From Pusillimonas sp. UBA6240 (GTDB lineage: Bacteria; Pseudomonadota; Gammaproteobacteria; Burkholderiales; Burkholderiaceae_B), in the NCBI GenBank assembly GCA_002441445.1, contig DJWC01000007.1, forward strand, positions 1-10,521: a DNA stretch of 10,521 nucleotides. Direction: 5' to 3'. The notes beneath the pieces are model-generated. The model was not told the DNA's origin. It did no database searches and worked only from the letters and a program-made list of their open reading frames with translations. Below, piece by piece: positions 5,814 to 10,521 of the stretch; position 1 is the stretch's first letter, and each line of letters opens with the position of its first letter. The translations under genes were made by a program, and so were the position numbers.

Positions 5814-6581
5814 ATGAATCAGGTTCCAATCAATCACTTCAAGCGGGCCCTGCAGGAAAAGCGTCCGCAGATAGGGCTATGGTCCACGCTATGCAGTCCC
5901 TACGCGGTGGAACTCATCGCACGGGCCGGCTTCGACTGGATTTTGTTCGATATGGAGCACTCCCCGAGCGATATCAATATCGCCCTCGGGCAATTGCAGG
6001 CGGTCGCTCCCTACCCGGTTTCCCCCGTGCTGCGCCCTACATGGAAAGACTTCGTCCAGCAAAAACGGCTGCTCGACATCGGCGCCCAGACGCTGCTCCT
6101 GCCGTATGTGGAGACAGCGGAAGAAGCGGCGCTGGCCGTCGCAGGCATGCGCTATCCGCCCCGCGGCATCCGCGGCGTGGCCGGCTCCACACGGGCCAGC
6201 GGCTTTGGGCAAGTCAAAGATTACATGCAAGCCTGCGAAAAAGAGCTGTGCCTGCTGGTGCAGATCGAATCCCTGCAAGGGCTTGAAAACCTGGAAGCCA
6301 TTGCATGCACAGACGGCGTCGACGGGGTCTTCATCGGCCCGGCCGACCTATCCGCCAACATGGGCCACCCCGGCGAACTCGGGCACCCCGAAGTCATCGC
6401 GACAATCGAACAAGCCATCTCCCGCATCCTGGCCTGCGGCAAGGCGCCCGGCATCCTCACCACAAACGAAGAAACCGCCCGCCGCTGCATCGACCTGGGC
6501 TGCCTCTTCACCGCCGTAGGCGTGGACACCTCGCTGCTGCTAGGCAGCACATCCGCATTGGCCAAGCGGTTCAAGGATTAG
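5814..6581 (+). CDS. hpaI: 4-hydroxy-2-oxo-heptane-1,7-dioate aldolase-like protein (HpcH/HpaI family)
   Basis: The 255-residue protein is a class II (metal-dependent) pyruvate aldolase of the HpcH/HpaI family. Catalytic marks are D46 and H49 in FDMEHSPSD, R74 in VLRPTWKD, and the metal ligands E152 (LVQIES) and D178 (FIGPADLS), spaced 26 residues apart as in E. coli HpaI (E149, D175). RYPPRGIRGVAGSTRA is the usual family loop. The reaction splits 4-hydroxy-2-oxo acids to pyruvate and an aldehyde (succinate semialdehyde for the heptanedioate). It is the last gene of the rightward operon and follows the matching hydratase by three bases, so the two very probably act in series. HpaI-type enzymes are promiscuous, and the neighbouring sugar-acid aldolases of the family (such as 2-keto-3-deoxy-L-rhamnonate or 2-dehydro-3-deoxyglucarate aldolases) look similar, so the aldehyde product is uncertain. 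Confidence 0.92.
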   Translation: MNQVPINHFKRALQEKRPQIGLWSTLCSPYAVELIARAGFDWILFDMEHSPSDINIALGQLQAVAPYPVSPVLRPTWKDFVQQKRLLDIGAQTLLLPYVETAEEAALAVAGMRYPPRGIRGVAGSTRASGFGQVKDYMQACEKELCLLVQIESLQGLENLEAIACTDGVDGVFIGPADLSANMGHPGELGHPEVIATIEQAISRILACGKAPGILTTNEETARRCIDLGCLFTAVGVDTSLLLGSTSALAKRFKD

Positions 6582-6590
6582 GAGACCGGC

Positions 6591-6614
6591 GCGGCCGGAT
6601 CGGCCCCCGGCCGC
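6591..6614. terminator. GC-rich hairpin after the catabolic operon
   Basis: Perfect 8-bp arms GCGGCCGG (6591-6598) and CCGGCCGC (6607-6614) surround an 8-base loop, ten bases after the aldolase stop. No T-tract follows, so if it ends transcription it is not a classical intrinsic terminator. The following 150 bases up to the dsbD stop show no gene or other clear signal. Confidence 0.4.
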
Positions 6615-6764
6615 AGGGCACGCGTCAATAGAAATCGGGCAAGGCCGCAGCCGTTCGGCAACGTATCAATGGAACCGGGTAGCGCATGTCGAAACAAATC
6701 GACAGCGCCGTAAAACATACACCACAGGCGAAACGAGGCAACCGTTCGGGCGCCAGCGCGCCAT

Positions 6765-8855
6765 TCAGCGCTTCGCCAAAACCCGATCCAGCACGGCCCC
6801 GAACTCGGACGCGTTCTTGAAGCCAACCACCCGCGCATCGGCCATCTGCGCGCCGTTCGCGTCGAAGAAAATAATGCCCGGCGGTCCGAACAAACCGAAA
6901 CGCTTCAGCAAGGCCCTGTCGTCCGGCGTATTCTTCGTCACGTCCGCCTGCACCAGCAGCAACGGCGACATCCTGCTCGCCACGCCCGGATCGGAAAAAG
7001 TGAAGCGCTCCATCTGTATGCACGACACGCACCAGTCCGCATAAAAATCCAGCATGACCGGGCGATCCGTATTCGCCAGCAGATTGTCCAGCTCCGCCAA
7101 CGAATACACTCGCGTGAACCTATCCTTTATCTCCGTGCCGGATCCCGGCCCCGCAACCACCGCCGCGCCCCCGGCCGCCGCCCCGCTGGCCGCGGAAAAA
7201 GGCGCCAGCGGACGCAGCAGATCGCGCCCGCCCGCCGCCATGCCCACCAGCAAGGCCGTCGCCCACACCGCCAGCAGCAGGCCTATCGCCTTGTTGAACA
7301 AACGCCCCGCCCCGGCGTCGCGCGCCGACTCGAACGCCCCCAGCATCGCCGCGCTCCATAAAGCCAGCAGCGACCAGCCCAACATGTTCAGCCAATCCGG
7401 TATCACGGGAGCGACCATCCACCACGCCGTGGCCAGCAGCAGCACGCCGAACAAACGCTTGACGCCGTCCATCCAGGGGCCCGCCTTCGGCAATAGCAAG
7501 CCGGACGACGCGCCTACCGCCAGCAATAGCAGCCCTTCTCCCCAGGCCATGGCGAACAAGGCCGTGCCGCCCAGCACCACGTCCCCGGTTTGGGAAATGA
7601 AGAGCAGCACGCCCGCCAGCGGCGCTGCCACGCAGGGCCCTACGATCAGGGCCGAAATCATGCCCATCAGGAACACGCCGCCATGGCGGCCGCCGGGAAT
7701 CCGGGACAGTCGCTCGTTGAGCGCCGTCTGCATGCGCACAGGAGCCTGCAAGGTATAGACATCGAACATCGACAGCGCCAGCAAGGCCAGCAGGCCGGCG
7801 AACAGTGCGAGCACCCATGGCGTCTGCAGCCAGGCGGCAAGGCTCGCGCCCAAGAGCCCGGCCGCGACCCCCAGCGCCGTGTAGACCAGCGACATCCCCA
7901 GAACGAACGCCGCGGCCAGCGAGACACCGCGCCAGCGGCTGGCCTTCCGCCGCCGGGCCGCCGAATCGCCGCCGAACCCTTCCGGGGCGGAAACCCCGCC
8001 CATAGGAGCAGCGCCGCCCGGCGGCTTTTCCTGCCCGTGCGCGTCTCCCGCCAATATCGCCAGCAGTATCGGCACCATGGGCAGGACACAAGGGGTGAAT
8101 GACAGCAAAAGGCCCAGCAGCAGGCACAGCAGGATGATTTCCGCCCAACCGGCCTGGGCCAGATAGGCGGCCAGGCCGGTGTCGCTCAGGTCGAATGCGT
8201 TCGTAAAGCCGCCGCCCGAGGCGCCGGCCTTGGCGGAAGCAGGAGGCTTGCCGCCGTCGCCCGCCTGGTAGTCCCGCGGTTCGGGCACGCTTTGGACCAC
8301 GCCTTTGCCGCTGACGCGATAGCCGCCGTCGACGGGAGCAAGAGTCAGTTCGGTGGTCATCGGCGGGTAGCACAAGCCCGCGTCCGCGCAGCCCTGGCTG
8401 GTTACCGCCAAAGTGAAAGGCTGGCTTGCCGCCCCTGCTTGCAGTGGCAGCGTTATGGTGACCTGGCCATAATAGACTTCCAGATCTTTCTCGAACGTCG
8501 GGTCGTATTTGACCAGGCCCCGCGGAAAGACGGGCGCGCCCAATGCCTGGTCGGCGGCTTCCGGTTCCGCGGCGAAGCCGAAGCGCTCCCGGTACATATA
8601 GTAGTCGGGAGCGATCTTGAAATGCACCGCCAGCTCGGTCGGCGTGCGCGTGGCTGCTGAAAGGACAAAAGCCTGTTCCGGGTCGAGGAACTGTTCTTCG
8701 GCGAAAGCCATGCCTGGCCGCGACAGGCACAGCACGGCGGCCAGCGCCAGGAACAAGAGCGTGATCGCCCTATGCAGCCCGCCGCTCAAACCAAGCCGGC
8801 TGGCCTGGCCGCCCGCTTGCATGGATTCCGCCCCTGCCATGGGCCAATACTGCAT
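6765..8855 (-). CDS. dsbD: Thiol:disulfide interchange protein DsbD
   Basis: The 696-residue inner-membrane protein carries electrons from cytoplasmic thioredoxin to periplasmic thiol-reducing pathways (DsbC, cytochrome c maturation). An N-terminal signal (about 28-50) is followed by the periplasmic alpha domain with redox cysteines C156 and C162 (QGCADAGLCYPP). The multi-spanning beta domain has its cysteine pair at C256 (FTPCVLPMVPI) and C408 (VGPCVAAPL). The C-terminal periplasmic thioredoxin-like gamma domain carries C609-V-S-C612 (YADWCVSCIQ). All six functional cysteines are present. The ATG at 8853-8855 is chosen for AAGGAAG five bases upstream; a further in-frame start at 8822 is possible, and the reading frame's extension upstream into cutA is not DsbD-like. 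It lies 43 bases after cutA, probably in one operon. The first cytoplasmic loop has a long Gly/Pro-rich, then basic insert absent from E. coli DsbD. Confidence 0.96.
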   Translation of the reverse strand: MQYWPMAGAESMQAGGQASRLGLSGGLHRAITLLFLALAAVLCLSRPGMAFAEEQFLDPEQAFVLSAATRTPTELAVHFKIAPDYYMYRERFGFAAEPEAADQALGAPVFPRGLVKYDPTFEKDLEVYYGQVTITLPLQAGAASQPFTLAVTSQGCADAGLCYPPMTTELTLAPVDGGYRVSGKGVVQSVPEPRDYQAGDGGKPPASAKAGASGGGFTNAFDLSDTGLAAYLAQAGWAEIILLCLLLGLLLSFTPCVLPMVPILLAILAGDAHGQEKPPGGAAPMGGVSAPEGFGGDSAARRRKASRWRGVSLAAAFVLGMSLVYTALGVAAGLLGASLAAWLQTPWVLALFAGLLALLALSMFDVYTLQAPVRMQTALNERLSRIPGGRHGGVFLMGMISALIVGPCVAAPLAGVLLFISQTGDVVLGGTALFAMAWGEGLLLLAVGASSGLLLPKAGPWMDGVKRLFGVLLLATAWWMVAPVIPDWLNMLGWSLLALWSAAMLGAFESARDAGAGRLFNKAIGLLLAVWATALLVGMAAGGRDLLRPLAPFSAASGAAAGGAAVVAGPGSGTEIKDRFTRVYSLAELDNLLANTDRPVMLDFYADWCVSCIQMERFTFSDPGVASRMSPLLLVQADVTKNTPDDRALLKRFGLFGPPGIIFFDANGAQMADARVVGFKNASEFGAVLDRVLAKR

Positions 8856-8898
8856 GGAAACTTCCTTTACTTCGCGACGCACGGCGCCCGCCCTTGTG

Positions 8899-9318
8899 TC
8901 ATTCAGCCCGCCCCACGGCTGCGGTTTGCTCGCGCAGCCACTGCAGGTAACTGGCCGTGCCGCCCGCAACGGGCAATACCAATACTTCCGGAACCTCGTA
9001 GGGATGCAACTGCAACAGCCGCTGGACCAGCGCGGGCGCCCGGCCCGCTGTCGTCTTGATGGTGATGGGGATTTCATCCGCCCCTTCGAGCTTCCCCTGC
9101 CACATATACATGGACAAGCCGGAAGCGCCAAGGTTCACACAGGCGGCCAGATGCTCTTCAACCAGCACATGCGCGATGCGCTTGGCCAGCAGCAAATCGG
9201 GCGCATTGCTGAGAATGACGACGGCATCGTCCGCCCGCAGTGGCCCTGCGGACATCGCCAGCACCGATGAGTCGTCAGGCGTATCGGCATGGGCGGAGGG
9301 CGGCGAGACCGGGGTCAT
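8899..9318 (-). CDS. cutA: Divalent-cation tolerance protein CutA
   Basis: The 139-residue product has the CutA1 trimer-forming core from about residue 31. Marks are VVILSNAPD, AKRIAHVLVEEHLAACVNLG with a single conserved cysteine C60, MYMWQGKLE, EIPITIKT and HPYEVPEVLVLPV (105-117). CutA is a small, very stable trimer linked to copper tolerance; its molecular job is unsettled. Most CutA proteins have about 105-115 residues; the extra 22-30 residues at the N-terminus are Ser/Asp/Pro-rich and do not resemble the family. The start at 9318 has AGGTG seven bases upstream; an internal ATG at 9255 would give a more typical 118-residue protein but has no evident ribosome site. It is followed by dsbD after 43 bases, a pairing seen in other betaproteobacteria. 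Confidence 0.93.
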   Translation of the reverse strand: MTPVSPPSAHADTPDDSSVLAMSAGPLRADDAVVILSNAPDLLLAKRIAHVLVEEHLAACVNLGASGLSMYMWQGKLEGADEIPITIKTTAGRAPALVQRLLQLHPYEVPEVLVLPVAGGTASYLQWLREQTAAVGRAE

Positions 9319-9353
9319 GAGGCAACACCTGTGGGCTTGATGGGCAAAACCTT

Positions 9354-9359
9354 ATTCTA
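9354..9359 (-). promoter_or_regulatory. Possible -10 element for cutA-dsbD
   Basis: Reading leftward, TAGAAT matches five of six -10 positions about 36 bases before the cutA start. No good -35 lies at the right distance. An isolated TTGACA (reverse complement of 9445-9450) is too far away to pair with it and has only a poor -10 (TCCGAT) at 17 bases. A promoter in this 256-base gap is expected because a strong terminator follows rplQ, but its position is uncertain. Confidence 0.3.
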
Positions 9360-9485
9360 CCCGCCAATCAAAAATGCCACCGCATGCAATGGAATGGACG
9401 CCCCTACCTGAAGACTCCGGCATCGGAGTGCCCTAAAGTGAAGGTGTCAACACTCACTGCATCCCAGGAGGGTAAATGGGATATG

Positions 9486-9515
9486 CGGCAAACGGGCATA
9501 CGGCAAACAGGCATG
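9486..9515. repeat. Two tandem copies of a 15-base unit
   Basis: CGGCAAACGGGCATA (9486-9500) is followed directly by CGGCAAACAGGCATG (9501-9515), 13 of 15 positions identical. It lies between the rplQ terminator and cutA. Probably a local duplication with no evident function. Confidence 0.5.
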
Positions 9516-9517
9516 CG

Positions 9518-9541
9518 AAAAACGGACCCGAAGGTCCGTTT
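9518..9541 (-). terminator. Intrinsic terminator of the rplQ operon
   Basis: Reading leftward, a perfect 9-bp stem AAACGGACC / GGTCCGTTT closes a TTCG (UUCG in RNA) tetraloop. The 3' arm runs into a continuous TTTTT (9518-9522). It lies about 33 bases after the rplQ stop. This is a textbook Rho-independent terminator and separates the ribosomal-protein/rpoA operon from cutA-dsbD. Confidence 0.93.
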
Positions 9542-9574
9542 CCGCCGAGTATCCGCTTGCTTGCGGAAAACCGC

Positions 9575-9958
9575 TTATTCCTCGTCGGCCGCTTCCACTT
9601 GCGGGCGATCGACCAATTCCATGAAAGCCATGGGGGCGTTGTCGCCCTGGCGGAAGCCCATTTTCAGTACGCGGGTATAGCCGCCGTTGCGCTCTTTGTA
9701 GCGGGGACCGATTTCGCCGAACAGCTTGACGACGGCGTCGCGGTCGCGCAGGCGGGCGAACGCCAGGCGCTTGTTGGCGAGCGTAGGCTCTTTGCCCAGC
9801 GTGATCAGGGGTTCCACCACGCGGCGCAATTCCTTGGCCTTGGGCAGGGTGGTTTTGATGGCTTCGTGTGTGAGCAGCGAAACAGCCATATTGCGGAACA
9901 TGGCTAGGCGATGGCTGCTGGTGCGATTGAGTTTACGCAAACCGCTACGGTGACGCAT
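9575..9958 (-). CDS. rplQ: Large-subunit ribosomal protein L17
   Basis: The 127-residue protein is L17 of the 50S subunit. The N-terminal MRHRSGLRKLNRTSSHRLAM is the universal L17 start, followed by LLTHEAIKTTLPKAKELRRVVEPLI. The C-terminal part ends with GYTRVLKMGFRQGDNAPMAFMELV and a short acidic tail. The length is normal (about 120-130). AAAGGAAA lies a few bases before the ATG at 9956-9958. The gene follows rpoA at 182 bases, the standard bacterial order at the end of the alpha operon, and is followed by a strong intrinsic terminator. The gap before it is longer than usual for the pair and holds two GC-rich hairpins and a possible weak internal promoter. Confidence 0.98.
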   Translation of the reverse strand: MRHRSGLRKLNRTSSHRLAMFRNMAVSLLTHEAIKTTLPKAKELRRVVEPLITLGKEPTLANKRLAFARLRDRDAVVKLFGEIGPRYKERNGGYTRVLKMGFRQGDNAPMAFMELVDRPQVEAADEE

Positions 9959-10037
9959 GATGATTTCCTTTGAATCTAGTTAACGGAACAGATGTACCGT
10001 TGGTTATCCGGCTCTTCTATCAGCCAGGCTGCGGGCC

Positions 10038-10066
10038 GGGAAGGGGCAAAATATTAACATACTGCG
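10038..10066 (-). promoter_or_regulatory. AT-rich candidate internal promoter region before rplQ
   Basis: Reading leftward, the low-GC stretch TATGTTAATATT stands out in a GC-rich background and offers -10-like hexamers (TATGTT, TTAATA). The upstream TTGCAG at a 17-base spacing is a poor -35. It would give rplQ some transcription independent of rpoA. Weak evidence only. Confidence 0.25.
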
Positions 10067-10085
10067 CGGGTGCCGCATCTGCAAA

Positions 10086-10107
10086 GGCGAGCCCGCGCCG
10101 GCTCGCC
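10086..10107. terminator. Hairpin in the rpoA-rplQ gap (possible attenuator)
   Basis: Perfect 8-bp arms GGCGAGCC (10086-10093) and GGCTCGCC (10100-10107) surround a 6-base loop. On the rpoA-to-rplQ strand it is followed by only TTT, so it may cause pausing, partial termination or RNA processing rather than full termination. Confidence 0.4.
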
Positions 10108-10112
10108 CCGCC

Positions 10113-10130
10113 GGGCGGCGCCGGCCGCCC
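10113..10130. repeat. Second GC-rich hairpin just after rpoA
   Basis: Perfect 7-bp arms GGGCGGC (10113-10119) and GCCGCCC (10124-10130) with loop GCCG. It begins ten bases after the rpoA stop and is next to the hairpin at 10086-10107. It may protect the rpoA mRNA 3' end; the function is inferred only. Confidence 0.45.
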
Positions 10131-10140
10131 GAATCGAGCA

Positions 10141-10521
10141 TTAAGGGCGTTCCAGGCCCAGGGGAGGCCAGTTTTCCAGCTTCATGCCCAGGGTCAGGCC
10201 GCGTGCGGCCAGAACTTCCTTGATTTCGTTGAGCGACTTGCGGCCCAGGTTCGGCGTCTTGAGCAGCTCGTTCTCGGTGCGCTGGATGAGATCGCCGATG
10301 TAGTAGATGTTCTCGGCCTTCAGGCAGTTGGCCGAGCGCACGGTCAGTTCCAGATCGTCCACCGGACGCAGCAGCACGGGATCGATTTGCGGGGTGGCGC
10401 GAGTCGTGGTGCTGTCGTAGGTATCGCCGGCGCCTTCCAGGGCCGCGAACACCGAGATCTGGTCCATCAGGATGCGGGCCGACTGGCGCACCGCTTCCTC
10501 GGGGGAGATCACGCCGTTGGT
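10141..10521 (-). CDS. rpoA: RNA polymerase alpha subunit, C-terminal part
   Basis: The last 126 codons of RpoA, open at the right window edge, ending in TAA at 10141-10143. The segment begins TNGVISPEEAVRQSARIL, the end of the N-terminal dimerisation domain, followed by the flexible linker. The alpha C-terminal domain follows, with VRSANCLKAENIYYIGDLI and PNLGRKSLNEIKEVL, which match the E. coli DNA UP-element and activator contact residues (R265, N268, C269, G296, K298 and S299 in E. coli numbering). The protein ends LENWPPLGLERP. No key residue is altered. A GTG inside the conserved region at 10510-10512 is not a real start. The gene is transcribed leftward into rplQ. Confidence 0.98.
   Translation of the reverse strand, partial: TNGVISPEEAVRQSARILMDQISVFAALEGAGDTYDSTTTRATPQIDPVLLRPVDDLELTVRSANCLKAENIYYIGDLIQRTENELLKTPNLGRKSLNEIKEVLAARGLTLGMKLENWPPLGLERP

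Noticed and set aside
7120..8730. A 536-codon open frame on the minus strand
   Set aside because: It is an out-of-frame shadow of dsbD in GC-rich DNA; its translation is Arg/Gly-rich with no recognisable domain, while the dsbD frame has all six expected cysteines.
8856..9131. The dsbD frame extended 92 codons upstream
   Set aside because: The extension overlaps cutA out of frame and does not look like DsbD; a good ribosome site and ATG at 8855 give a normal protein with a signal peptide.
9444..9453. GTGTCAACAC short palindrome near a TTGACA hexamer as a regulator site for cutA
   Set aside because: Arms are only four bases and the wider symmetry breaks down; no paired copy or good -10 element was found.
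1..10521. CRISPR arrays, insertion sequences, tRNA genes or prophage genes
   Set aside because: No spaced repeats, transposase or integrase motifs, or cloverleaf sequences were seen on either strand.

Overview
The window is high-GC DNA from a betaproteobacterium of the order Burkholderiales, most like Alcaligenaceae (Bordetella/Achromobacter type). The basis is the conserved rpoA-rplQ-cutA-dsbD block next to hemB, the tripartite-tricarboxylate (Bug-type) binding protein, and overall protein style. This is recognition from memory, not a database result.

Layout. The left edge (1-177, +) is the 3' end of hemB. The right part (6765-10521, all -) is the conserved block rpoA (partial, 3' end), rplQ, cutA and dsbD, reading leftward. 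hemB and dsbD point at each other. Between their 3' ends sits a self-contained catabolic cluster (about 193-6581) with its own divergent control region. Leftward run a flavin-reductase-like gene and an IclR-type regulator, joined by an ATGA overlap. Rightward run a Bug-type periplasmic binding protein, a RidA-family protein, a LigI/galactarolactone-isomerase-like amidohydrolase, a fumarylacetoacetate-hydrolase-family enzyme, an HpcG/HpaH-like 2-oxo-hept-4-ene-dioate hydratase and an HpaI-like 4-hydroxy-2-oxo-acid aldolase. The last four genes are joined by a 4-nt overlap or 3-nt gaps.

How the genes may work together (inference). The last three enzymes match, in kind and order, the lower end of homoprotocatechuate-type meta-cleavage (FAH-family isomerase/decarboxylase, hydratase, aldolase giving pyruvate plus an aldehyde). 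Upstream of these the cluster has a lactone/pyrone-hydrolase-like amidohydrolase and a RidA-type protein instead of a ring-cleavage dioxygenase and semialdehyde dehydrogenase. It therefore looks like a headless lower pathway for an imported carboxylate or aromatic breakdown product, possibly N-containing. The IclR protein probably controls both directions through two copies of a GTCC-N7-GGAC operator, about 107 bp apart in the 265-bp divergent region.

Non-coding signals include a textbook intrinsic terminator with a UUCG loop after rplQ, hairpins at both outer ends of the catabolic cluster, a sigma70-like promoter and strong Shine-Dalgarno (SD) site for the rightward operon, and two GC-rich hairpins between rpoA and rplQ. 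I see no tRNA, rRNA, CRISPR array, transposase or integrase. No gene-free stretch exceeds about 265 bases.
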